Shown here: positions 45,993-57,697 of the stretch, piece by piece
Layout: each line of letters opens with the position of its first letter
Position numbering within the stretch: the first letter of the stretch is position 1
Assembly: GCF_000002985.6 (NCBI RefSeq)
Contig: NC_003280.10
Span: 8,676,501-8,740,500, forward strand
Source of the DNA: Caenorhabditis elegans
Taxonomy: Eukaryota > Nematoda > Chromadorea > Rhabditida > Rhabditidae
DNA length: 64,000 bases
Reading direction: 5' to 3'
The notes under the pieces: model-generated
What the model saw: the letters and a program-made list of their open reading frames with translations, nothing else
What the model was told of the DNA's origin: nothing
Databases searched by the model: none
Translations under genes and position numbers: made by a program

Positions 45993-48530
45993 ATGATGTC
46001 GAAGATTTTAGGAGATGGACATGTTCGGAAAACCGGTAGATCTTGTGTGATTTTGGAAAAACAACATAATCGTCTAGTTGACTTACCTGATAGTGCTTTA
46101 CGGTTGAATTATGAAAAGAAATATTATGAACCAGAGGTAAGTTCTTCGAATCGTGGCTTCAAAGAACTTTAGAAAATAACTTACAGAATGGTGATCATTT
46201 AATATTTTCTGCTCAACTTCAAAATGGTCGTTATAGTGCATTGACAGCAATTAAACCAACTGATCTTTTACAAGTTTATGGAAGTCTTTCTTATTTGGAT
46301 GAACAATTAAAATTTGGGCATGTTTCAATTCATGGAAGAACTGCGAAAGTTTTTGTTCCTTTTTCAACAAGAACGACGAATGGAGCGTGTTGGTACGGAC
46401 AAGGAGCATATATCGACAAACCTTATCTCATATACATTTTCCGTCAAGAAGAAGCTCACGGCTGCAAGTTTGTAGCATGGGCTATTTATGATGATACTAG
46501 AAAGACGACAAGCGTACCACCTACTCCTACGGACATTCAAAATACCTCACATATGAAGAAATTGGGGCCTCCAACCGCCGTTCAACGACAATCGGATCAT
46601 CAATCAGTTGAATTTGTTCAAGCTCAATCGGGTGTTATCTATGATATCTCTGACAATTACGTGATATCTGTGACTTCTCCCACTTGCCAAAATGTTGAAT
46701 TTGCACCTACGTTGTATGAAAGTTGGATGAGACCAGGTCGTTTTATAACCTTTGATGGGCGTCGTGTTTCCGATGTCAAGACGTCTAAGCTGATGGGAAG
46801 TAATCCTGAAGATATGGGCTCGGTAATTTAAACTAGAGTAAAATTAATACTAATTTGTTTTTTTTGCAGATCTATCCAATTAGAAAGTTGACTCCTCTTA
46901 CGATAACCATAAGTGCTATTATGAATAAGGTTTCACATGGAAAAGCTGGTTGGGCGTGGAACGATCATGTTGGGAGAATCTACATTCCATGGAACAGTAC
47001 TGATCGATATATGCAGGCATCAAAACCACTTCCGTTCACACCTGTTCATCTAGAGATTGCTTACAACGGAAAACATGATGATATTCCATGGGTCGCCTGT
47101 GGTTCTTCTCTTGTCGAAGAACAAGAATATGATCAAATTGTCGACGAGAACTCAAGAATGCTGAAAACGGAGGACAATTGGAAGATCCAATCAGTTGTAG
47201 ATGGACCCGAAAATCCGAGCATCTTCCTTGCTAAGTTTGACGAGAAGGGATTGAAACGAACTGCATTTGCAAAAGTAATTGACCTGAATAGTGGAAACAT
47301 CCCACCTACTGGAACACTTGTTCGCATCACATATTACGCTCAAGAACGTCATGGAAGACATGCAATGAGATGTGTTTTGGTCACTACAATGGAGAAAGTT
47401 GAACGTTTTCCAAAAGTTCATTCTATTATCAATGGAAGTGGCGAAAAGCACTTCCCAATGATGTATGAGGTAAGTTATACTAATCTAAAACGAGAGTTAA
47501 GTATTTTCCAATTTCAGCAACCAATACCGAAGAAACAAGTTATTCCTCCAACTCCTGTTCAACGAGTTCAAGCTGCACCTCCTCCAGCCAAAAATTGCTG
47601 GAACTTAAAAAATCTTGGTTCACCTGCAGCTCAACCATCTGTACAAGACTTTCCAACAGTTACTGGAGACGAGGATGATAATATCTTTGTGGAAGAAACG
47701 AACACGGCTCTACCACCTCCTGGATTTGTACCACCAGGCCTAGTTGCTCCACCAGGTCTTCCACCACCACCAGGACTTCCAGCAGTACCACTTTCAACTG
47801 ACCTCGCTTATGATTTCAAAATGACTTCAAGCATTCCAATGACAAACGGTCTCGGACACCTCCGACTTGGATCAGTGTGGAGTGGGACTCCAGTTGAGGC
47901 GAAGCAAGAAGAGCCCTTACATTATTTCCAGCAACAAGACAATTTTCTCGGTTCATCATTTGGCCCGATTAGTTCCACTTTCTCTGCAGATAACTTCTTC
48001 ACTGAACTTACTGCTTCCATATCTCAACCTTCCACCTCAAGTGTTGTGAATTCTGGACCAATCAGTGATCTGCGAAATACACAATCAGAAGCATCATCTC
48101 CAGGATTAAAGTCGGATGGAAATGAGCCCGTTGAGGAGACAAACTGCTGGTCAAGTCTTGAAGCAGCTACAAATGGTAACAATCCATTCAACAGCTCATT
48201 CTCGTAAGTTTGAAAAAATTATTTTTCTCAGTAAATCAATGTAAAATTTTCAGGTATGGATTTCCACATATGGACCTTCCGATCTATCAGAAAATGATGC
48301 CAAATGCCAACGATATTCTTAAACCAATGCCACTCGTCGAAGAAGAATTGAAACCAGCAACATCAGCAACACACTCAGAAGCCGATTCATGCACATGTGG
48401 GACGGAGCAACTGATTTGGGATCTTTGGCAAAATCCACATTTTATCGCTGCTTTCGCCGCAAGTGATCCAGAAACATTCAAACGCGTTGATGCGAAACGC
48501 AAGCTCTTCAGTTTATCTAACCATCGTTAA
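45993..48530 (+). CDS. 780-residue protein with Pro-rich C-terminal half, family not identified
   Basis: Exons 45993-46136, 46187-46822, 46870-47469, 47518-48203 and 48254-48530, all in phase. No signal peptide or membrane span. The N-terminal ~460 residues look like repeated beta-strand units ending in similar strands: SIHGRTAKVFVPF and HVGRIYIPWN, each after a run such as LTAIKPTDLLQ or LTITISAIM, and YAQERHGRHAMRCVLVT. OB-fold (S1-like or cold-shock-like) repeats are a guess. The C-terminal part is low complexity with Pro-Gly runs (PPPGFVPPGLVAPPGL, PPPPGLPAVP) and a conserved-looking tail (DSCTCGTEQLIWDLWQNPHF, then SDPETFKRVDAKRKLF). I recall the C. elegans locus as T01B7.6, named trcs-2, but cannot confirm. 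Two possible ATGs (45993, 45996) are adjacent. Confidence 0.85.
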
Positions 48531-49122
48531 ATCGTTTTCCAATTGCCAATTTTATTCTAATAATTTTAACCATTTCTATGGTTTTTCTTTTTTCATTTTC
48601 TCGTTTATCCATCTTTCCTCTAATATATGTCCGGATAGATTTCCGACATCTATCATTTTCAAATTGCTTTCCTTAAACTGGCGTGGGCCGCCCTTGAGAA
48701 ATCATAAAATGCCCCTTTCATAGCTCACTGTTCCCTGTTCTCATGACTATCCCACCATCCCGTTCTCATGACTTTTCGACATTTTCTCGAGTCGCCCAGT
48801 GCTTCTCCCCCTCTGACGAGATACTCACACAACCTGTTCTATCTTTTTATCATCTTGTATTAGTTTATATCACTATTTTATAATTTCCAACCTATAACTG
48901 AAAACAGTTCAAATTCATCATGTCTCCACTCAGTTTTATTCTTTGTTTTTTTTTGTATTGCCATCAACTGTTCCAAGTTGTTTGCCCCATTAAGTATTAT
49001 TTAATAAATATCTTGAGTCGAATTCTAGAAAACAAATATCAATTATTTATCTGTTAGTCTAAATATTGAATAACATGAAAGACGAATGAGAATGGAAGAG
49101 CATTTGAGTTGGCGAACAAGGA
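48531..49122. other. Convergent intergenic region
   Basis: 3' flank shared by the plus-strand 780-residue gene and the minus-strand Ly-6-like gene. AATAAA occurs at about 49003 on the plus strand. Nothing else seen. Confidence 0.5.
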
Positions 49123-50279
49123 TTATAACCGTAAAAGTAATATAAGAGCAATGCATGAAAATAATGTAAAATGATGAGTAGGTACCGAATTACAGAAATC
49201 TGCATCACGGCAATAGCAGTTGATTGTATCCACTCCTAATACCTACAATAATTTAATTACAGGAAAATCTCTATTTTTTTAAGAAGTAATAGTTTTCTGG
49301 TTTTTCTCTCTAAAAACCAAGAAATGGGCGGGGCCTAAATTGGGCTTTTAGTCCAACATAGCCTAGACCAGCTTTATAAGTTAATTATGTGTCGAAAATT
49401 TGTATCTAAAGACTGTAAGAGTTTTAAAAAAACGCGACATTGCTGATAATTTTTCAAAAAGTTTAAATTTTTGTTAATTTTGCAACCTGCCAAAAGTTGA
49501 AATTGTTTGAAAAATCAAAAAAAAAAATTTAAGCAAAAGAAAATATACAAAATATGCACAAAAAGACTTACCTCTTCTTCTTTACAATAAGTTCTCATTT
49601 TAAGATGTGGTTCATATACACTGCTTGAGATCCTGAATGTTTGAAATGAATTCATAGGTTATGTTGAGATGGAAATAACTCACGTGAGATTCTCACATCC
49701 TTTGCTCACATAATGATTATTAACAAGTGATTTGACACAAATATCACCATAGCAAACTCCTGTTGAACAGTCTCGTGGTTGATTACATTGATGACATCGA
49801 AGTTTCATAACTGCAAATTTAATTGAAATGTTCGAACTTGCCAAGTTTAGATTCAAGAATACTTTTACAGACTCAAATCATAGTTTCTCGAGTGTAAAAA
49901 AAAGTATTTTTGTTGGTTTACATTTATTTACTGTATTTTCTCTTTTTGTCATCTCAGTTCAACATAACAATATTAAGCAGTATATAACAACACAACTAGA
50001 GAATAAATAATGTACTTTTAAGTTTTAAAATTTTGGATAACACCCAAGGTAACCTAGGTATGTGTTACCGAAGATGAGCAGAAAATGTATTTTGAAAATC
50101 ATAGATTTTTAGCGAAGGCTTAAAATTTCTCAAAGCTTTCGAAAAGGAATCTTACCATTTTCAATTTGGTACCCAACTGCTTGTCGATTCCTACTGGATT
50201 CGTAATTTTTGTAAGCGTCACCAAAATATACGAATATAAGTAAAAGAAGTGAACAGATATGACTCGTCGACTGCCTCAT
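49123..50279 (-). CDS. Ly-6/uPAR-like GPI-anchored protein
   Basis: Four exons: 50279-50156, 49810-49684, 49632-49572, 49242-49123 (143 residues). Residues 1-22 are a signal peptide (HICSLLLLIFVYFGDA). The mature part has ten cysteines in a three-finger pattern: LRCHQCNQPRDC, GVCYGDICV, SKGCENL, RTYCKEEE, and NCYCRDADFCNS, with the terminal CN typical of Ly-6 domains. The C-terminus is a hydrophobic tail (FTLFSCIALILLLRL) as in GPI signals. Ly-6 proteins in worms modulate ion channels and receptors at the cell surface; the partner here is unknown. No individual exon is long enough to stand out on its own, so the gene depends on the four-exon splice model; the phases match throughout. Confidence 0.85.
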
Positions 50280-53200
50280 CACATTTCAGTCTCACTTCAC
50301 CTAAAAAATTAAATATTTAATTGTGAAGTTTCTGAAACAAATAGTGTCACGTTTGATAAAAGGAAAAGGAATAATATGGAAAATATGGAAAATTCTGAAA
50401 ATAGAGTGTGAAAATAAGTTTTTAAAATTCTTGAGATTTTGTAAAAGTTGAAAAAGTGGAGAAATACCCTTTATGAATGATGGGCTGTTAAGAGACCAAT
50501 ATTTTGACATGTCAAAAACTAACGAACAACTGTCTTCAAAATCATGCTGGAGATTGGAACAAGAGAAACTCTGTGGTCCTCTTAATAACTAAAAAGAACG
50601 AGAGAAATATTTATCCGTGCTCCTTTCCCAACCCCTAGTCAGTCAGCCATCTCCGGGGACGTTGGCAGCCGCCATCAATTATCTCCTGTTTCTTTTCTGG
50701 AACAAAAAAGGAAAAAAGAGATTTGCGGAGGGCCCACACATATATGAACACATCAAATGTTCTTGCTTATGATTGTTGTAAAGTAATTATATATTTTGAA
50801 AAATTGATTTTTCAATTTGAAGAAAGTTAACAATATCCGCTAATTTACCAACTTAATTCAATACACAGTTTAGAAAAAAAAACAATTAATAGCTTCCGAA
50901 TTTTGTTTTATAAATTTATTAACAAGTCTACTTTATGTCATTTTTCAAAACTTTGTATATAATCAAATTGTAAGCTGACTAGTTAGAAGAATGGGAGTTT
51001 AAATAAATTAAAGCTAATATTGTCAATTTTTAGACTCACTTTTTCAGATATAGAAGGCGTTAGAAAACTTATCAAACTATCATCTACAAAACAGTCCTCT
51101 TGAAAAAACGAGTTGTTAGATAAATTATTTAGTAAGAAGTTAAACTTTGGTCAGGAGTAAATTTTGGAGAACCTTCAAGTTGAATTAACTTGTTTTATTT
51201 GAAAGATTTGGAAAGATTTGGAGATTTGGAACATTTGAAAGATTTGGAACAAAGTGGCTTGGATCAAACAAATTCAAAAATAAACATTTCCGTTTTTCCG
51301 TAACCCGAAAAAAGAAAGAAACAATCAAGATTCAATGTGTCTCTCATGCACTTTCGAACCCATCAAAAAGACTGGTTATGGCTATCGTGGATTCAAACGA
51401 AAGAGTAACAAAAAATTGATGAAATCCGAGATAAACGCGGAAGGCGATGGTGCAACGACAGCGCCGTGGCAGTGAGGACGACGAATATGAAGAAGGGACT
51501 CTCATATTGCGAGTAAATATTGTAGAAACGACTCGAAATGAAATATGATGGCACAACACAGAGGAAAAGAAGGCTCGAGAAAAATTGAACCAAAAATAAA
51601 AACCTCTAAATATATTTTTCATTATTAAGATGAATATGAAATGAATTGAAATGTGCAAAACTCAGAAGAGCCTCGAGGCATATTCGCGGAAAATGAAGGT
51701 ATTAGAAACTGGAGGGCAAACATTTTGGAAGGACACCTGTCAAACTGTTATAAATAATATATGAGAGAAGAAGGTGTGGAGAGTCGAGAAGAAATTGAGA
51801 CAGAGGACACAGAGCAACACCTCAATAGGTCATATCACTATTCAAAGCGACGAAGAAGTGTGTCAGGATTTAATTTCGTATACGGTATACTGTCTTGAGA
51901 TTTTGAATACTAATTTGTAGAGAGAGAATCTCGAAAAAAACCAGTTCTTCATATAAAAAATGGGAATCTAATAAATTAAATTTCTATCAAAAGTAAAATC
52001 TTGGAGAACCAATCTGCGGGCGCGGGAAGTTTATAAGACTCGGGGGTTTACTGCGAATCATATGAAATTCACTGAATACAGTACTGAATTTGAAAGTTAA
52101 TTTTACAGATTTACAGGTGTCCTCAGGAGAACTAAATTTTATTTTCTTGAAGCTCAAGATGACAACTTTTTAATACCATTTTAATTTTTTTCAATCACAT
52201 ATCATACCTAAGCAGTCTAGTCGGTTATGAAATTTCGATAAAATTTTCAAATCGGAAGATTATTTGTTTTGACATTATCAAACACCAAGGTTCAGAAGAA
52301 AAACTAAAATTGGTACAAGTTATTGAAGATATCGTCTTAAAAACTTCAATAAAAATATCGACTTGAAACTCAAAAAAGAATAAAAATAAGCCGTAAATCC
52401 GCTCAAGCACGTAAGCACAAAGTGGCTTGGTTAGAAAACCATCGTCCTTATTAGCTTAGTTACTGACACTGTGTGAAAAGAGACACAAGTTATCGAAAAA
52501 GAGAGTCTTTAATTGCGGTTGAGATGTACAAACAGATGAAGTTGTCTCAAGAAGTCTTGTGAAGAGAAGTTGTTTCATAAGTTAACAACTCCCTTGAGAT
52601 TAGGTCAACTCGCCGAGCCGCTTTTGATGGAGTAAGAAACATCCAAGTGTCCAGTCAGATCGACACTTATTATCTTCACGCTTTTTGGAATTGGAACACA
52701 GAATTAAAAATTATAACTAATCTACTAGGAGAAACACCTACAGTTCCGCAGGCAATAATCTTCAAAAATATGTGTATGATTTAAATTTGAGTTAAATATT
52801 GGAAAGAATTCGAATAAGCAAGTTCTTGGGTGCAATCTCAGCGATATCTAGCATGAGCTTTGGGTAAGATTTAACTTCTGAAAGAAACAATGAAAAACTG
52901 ACTGACAGACTTATTCCACATTTGTAACTAACCAATTCAAACTGTATGCTGCCTTGTGAACTAGTAACCAGGCACCAACTGATTTATACAAGCAATTTGA
53001 AAAGGGGCGGTGACAGGTGAAACTCGAGAAATCCAATGTGACTTGAGCAGGCTGTTTAGCTTCCGGTACGAATTATCAAACGAAGCGGAATCCCTTTCCG
53101 GAGTGCCTGGGTGGTGGCATAAATGCAAAGTGCACAGGAAGATTAGTAGTTGTGAATAGATGCAAATAGAAGAAATGGTTTCACAAGGCAAAAAAGACGG

Positions 53201-56200
53201 CTAAAAAATTGAAGGAGATGGACAAGAATCACTTGGGAATTGAAAGAACAAACGATGCCGCACGTTTTTAAAAGGAACAACACTATGATTTGGATGAAGG
53301 GAAAGAAGAACAAGAGGGAAATATCTTATTTAGAGTAATGACGTGGCAATGGTTTCTGCCAAAGTTCAACCGATCGGATTAGATCATTGATTTGAAAAAT
53401 TGAAGCTGCTCAAGTGAATGCAGGGAACGTTTCTTGGTGCAAAGGCTTCTTATTCGAGAACTAGACTTAAAATGATGTGTCTTCAAATGCAAGGAAGATC
53501 ACATCAAAGAAAACAGTGAACATTTTAATTTTTGTACATGGCTTTAGGAGCTTTTGGAGATTTTGGCTTTTGGAGCTTAGTAGAATATTCCTTCAAGTCT
53601 CACCTTTCTCTGAGGGGTAGCTACTAGTGGTCGCAATTTGAAATACTACCACTCCCTAATTTGCATTTTTATTTTTCAACCATCCAGGCCGCAAAAACGT
53701 TCTTTTTACAGTATTCATAGTACATTTGAACTGAAAAATGTCTTCCTCTTTAATCACGCCTACAGTTCATGAAATTTTTGAATTATTCGCATTTCATGCC
53801 ACCGGGCACGTACGGAAAGTGTCATAATCGTTCACTGTCACCTTTTTCGTGTTTCTTTGATGGATAACAACGGAGAAAGATGCATATAAGGTTCCTTCCC
53901 ATTTTTTGCAAAAGTCGGTGTTATCAGACTAGAGAAAGTGATAAATGTTCAGAGGTATATGAACTGGCGTGATAAAAAAGAAACAAGAAAGAGAAAGAAA
54001 ACAGAAGAAAAAGAAAACGTCAACGATGAGCAGAAAAGTGATAAAATGATTAAAGAAGAGTCACGAAAGTGATAAAACAAAGATAAATTGGCACTTGTTG
54101 CGGTCTTTTAGTTTCAGAAGAAGATAAAGATGGATGTGTGTGAGTGTGTAAAGCGAGTGTTTGAAGAAAAGACTCACAACATTAAAAGTGGCTGCTCGGC
54201 TGCTCGCCTCCTGCACATGCACTCTTTGATTCAGTCTAATCCGATTTTAGAGTGAGCTTCGATTCGTAATTATTTGAGACAGGAGTTCATGATATTGGGG
54301 TTGACTCTTTTTTGCAATTTATATGGAAGTTAGCCCTTAGTTAAGGATAATCTATTTTGGGTCATTGTCTTCTACCATAGGAAGCTGTTGAAACTATAAT
54401 ACCGCAATTATCAGAGCTGCCTTTGATTCCCAATGGTTACAAAATTCTAGGTAAATGTTGTTTTTCTCAATTTTAAATTATTTCCAGAAATATTGGATTT
54501 TAGAACTCAAACTGATCAAGGTCTAAAATGAAGTCCTGCAAATCGTAGAGGATCATGACGTCAAAACTTTCACATTTCGACAAAAGAACATGCGAAATAG
54601 TGTTGATAAGTGATAAGGGTATGGATATCAAATCGGTCATACATCAAGATGTGCGGCGCCATAATGTCGGCAATTGAAAACGAGAAGAGTCCGGTGTGAA
54701 AAAGTGATCGGATTCTTCTGGATTTGTTGATTTAGGCCAGTCCATATTCATCTGACACCTTGATATATTGCTGATGATTTCCACCTGTATCTACATGGTC
54801 TACGAGATATTTTCCCATTTTTTGTCTACATGAATTCTTATCATCTTCGGTTTTGATAAAATTGTGGTGTAGTCCATAATGAAATAAAATTAGAAACAAT
54901 TGAAAATGAGAATAATTGGAAGGAAAGAGAACCGGTCATTTAGAATGAACACAATAGCTTTTTTAGTGATTGTTGCGTAAATTTTATGACATTACGTCAT
55001 TGAATCCTGAAGAAGACAATGTTTAAATGTTCTCCAGATGGAATTAAATGTATAATTAAGCTCGAGATTTTTATCCGAGTTTTTATAAAAGTTGGTGAGA
55101 CCCAGGATTAATCAAAAACAAGTATTGACAGTTCCGTCATTCATAACTCCACCGACTGCTCAAGTTGGCAAAAGTCAACTTTTAAAGTGGGTTATAAAGA
55201 GACTTCGATTTTTCAGATTTGCAAATCATTTGAAAGCATTTGTTAAACTAGATATAAATACATAGTTTTCCTCAATCAGGAAAATCAAACCACTGATCAT
55301 CTGATCAGCTGTCTTCTAACAGGATGCACTATTAATGAATTAAACGAACTCGGTCTATTCACTCGGATAATTGCAACAATGTTAGTTCTATTTGATTTAT
55401 TTCGGCGCGATCCGTAGCGACACTTTCTTCCAGCAACCATGTGATGCTGATTTCTATCATCCGAAGAGAGAAGGAAACATGGAGAGGAGCGGTTCAAGAA
55501 CAGGTGAATCTGAACCTCCTTTTCCGTGTGTGTGGAAATATACACAAACAAGTGACTGATGAAGGCGGGAAAAAGAAAAACGATGGATTGAGTTATCTGG
55601 GTGAAGAATCTTAGACAAAGAGTTTGCAGAAAAAGCTTGTTCTTGGAAAAATAAAAAACTAGACAATTTTTAAAAAGGAAAACTACTTATTTATCACTTC
55701 AAAACCAGAACCCTTTTGACAATCTTTAACTGTTTGAACTTCGTATTAGATCTCAGCAGCAAAATAATAGTTGAAAAAATTTTATAAGAAAAGTTTTCGT
55801 GTTCAGTTGAAAACATCCAAAACAGAAAGTATTTTTATTTACTGATAATTCCTTAATACACATCTATTACCGTATTTGGGGCTTCTAAAAATATATTCTA
55901 GTCGTTTCAAAGTTCAAGCACATTACGTTAATTCATAGATCAAATCCACTAAACCTCAACCATCACTTTTTCTAATTTCTTCCACTTCAAAAAAAAACTA
56001 ATCATCGTGGCTTCTTCCCGTTCCATGTCATATGGTCAACATTAATCAGTCGATGGAATTGGCCTTTTTACCGAAAATACGAAGATTCCACGCATCATTG
56101 CAACATTTTCGTCATAACCTCGCTAGCCCAAATCGGTTGTAGGATCCCCGAATCGCATTGTGGTTGAGCGTATGTCCTTCAAAAAGTCCAACAAAAACTC

Positions 56201-56549
56201 GAATACCGTTTGCCATCGGATGGTGTTGTTGAAGAGTTTTAACTATAAGCTACGCCCATCCGGACGTACGCGAGAAGCCCTTTCTGTTGAATGGGTGGGC
56301 GGCGGAAGAAAAAACTTCTTAACACGGCTTTTCGGTTTTTCTACCCTATATATTGGAGGATAGGTGAAGGATATTTTGGAGAATATACGATTAGCGGCAA
56401 TCACAATGACATCCTTATGTATATGCATTCTTTTTATTGTTTCCTGATATTTATTCTCTCTTTATCATTTCACTTTTTCTTGGCACTCGTCCAAAAATCT
56501 CAATTAAAAATTTCTGGATATATCTTTAGATCTAACTGAAAATTTCCAG
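50280..56549. other. 6.3 kb interval upstream of rol-6
   Basis: No supported gene. A short run of GATTTGGA-type direct repeats lies at 51200-51255. Purine-rich stretches lie at 53980-54060. A TTTCCAG acceptor ends at 56549 directly before the rol-6 ATG, and TATATAT at about 56347 may belong to the rol-6 promoter. The region probably contains the developmental control elements of the collagen gene. Confidence 0.45.
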
Positions 56550-57697
56550 ATGACCCTAACTACGGCGACGTCCGGCGCCATTGTATTTTCTGGAGCCACT
56601 TTGTTGGTTTCTCTTTTTGCCGCTGCTTCGCTTTACAGTCAAGTTTCCAATATCTGGAATGAGCTGGATGCCGAAATCGCCAACTTCAGAGTGAGTTTCC
56701 TATATAGCATTTCTAATTCACTGATAATTTCAATTATTTAGAGTCTCACTGAAGACATGTGGGTTGATATGGTTAAACTTGGAGCAGGAACCGCTTCCAA
56801 CCGTGTGAGACGTCAACAATATGGAGGATATGGAGCCACTGGTGTTCAGCCACCAGCACCAACTCCAAACCCATATGGAGGATATGGAGCAAGCCAGCCA
56901 GCTCCACCAGAGAAATTCCCAGATGGTATACCAAATGGAGGAAATCAACCAAAGTTCCCAGGAGGTGGATTCCCAGATGGTCCATTCCCGAATGGAGGAG
57001 GACCACGTGGAGGAAATCAATGTCAATGCACTGTTGAGAACTCATGCCCACCAGGACCAGCTGGACCAGAAGGAGAGGAAGGACCAGATGGGCACGATGG
57101 ACAAGACGGAGTCCCAGGATTTGACGGAAAAGATGCCGAAGATGTTCAAAACACCCCACCAACAGGATGCTTCACCTGTCCACAAGGACCACTTGGACCA
57201 CAAGGACCAAATGGAGCTCCAGGACTCAGAGGAATGCGCGGAGCTCGTGGACAACCAGGACGTCCAGGAAGAGACGGAAACCCAGGAATGCCAGGAGACT
57301 GTGGACCACCAGGGGCCCCAGGATCCGATGGAAAGCCAGGATCTCCAGGAGGAAAGGGAGACGATGGAGAGAGACCATTGGGCCGCCCAGGACCAAGAGG
57401 ACCACCAGGAGAGGCTGGGCCAGAAGGACCACAGGGACCAACTGGAAGAGATGCTTATCCAGGACAGTCTGGACCACAAGGAGAGCCAGGCCTTCAAGGA
57501 TATGGAGGAGCTGCTGGAGAGGACGGGTAGGATGAAAAAAATATTAAACGACTTCTTGTAAATATAAAAATTTCAGACCAGAAGGACCACCAGGAGCCCC
57601 AGGACTTCCAGGAAAAGATGCCGAATACTGCAAATGCCCAGGAAGAGAAGGAGATGCTGGACGAAGTGCCAGACGTCATCGCAAATTCCAATTGTAG
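56550..57697 (+). CDS. rol-6: Cuticle collagen ROL-6
   Basis: Exons 56550-56690, 56742-57526 and 57577-57697 encode 348 residues. Known role: a secreted collagen of the body cuticle; alleles change worm shape and cause rolling. Residues ~10-32 are hydrophobic (signal anchor). RVRRQQ (residues 68-73) is the subtilisin-like cleavage box; Arg71 is CGT at 56811-56813, the position changed to Cys in the dominant marker allele su1006, so this is the wild-type form. Next come a Tyr/Gly/Pro region (YGGYGATG repeats), the cysteine group QCQCTVENSCPPGPAG, and Gly-X-Y blocks interrupted at TPPTGCFTCPQG, GDCGPP and GRDAYPGQS. The C-terminal cluster is EYCKCPGREGDAG, ending ARRHRKFQL. The ATG follows directly on a 3' splice site, suiting trans-splicing. 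Strong codon bias (GGA, CCA) indicates high expression. Confidence 0.98.

Noticed and set aside
51344-51658. Minus-strand open frame of 104 codons upstream of rol-6
   Set aside because: Phe/Ser-rich with no ATG context, domain or splice support; composition fits chance antisense of purine-rich DNA.
56821-57561. Long open frames in other frames over rol-6, both strands
   Set aside because: Mirror products of the repetitive GGA/CCA collagen codons; the Gly-X-Y frame is the real one.
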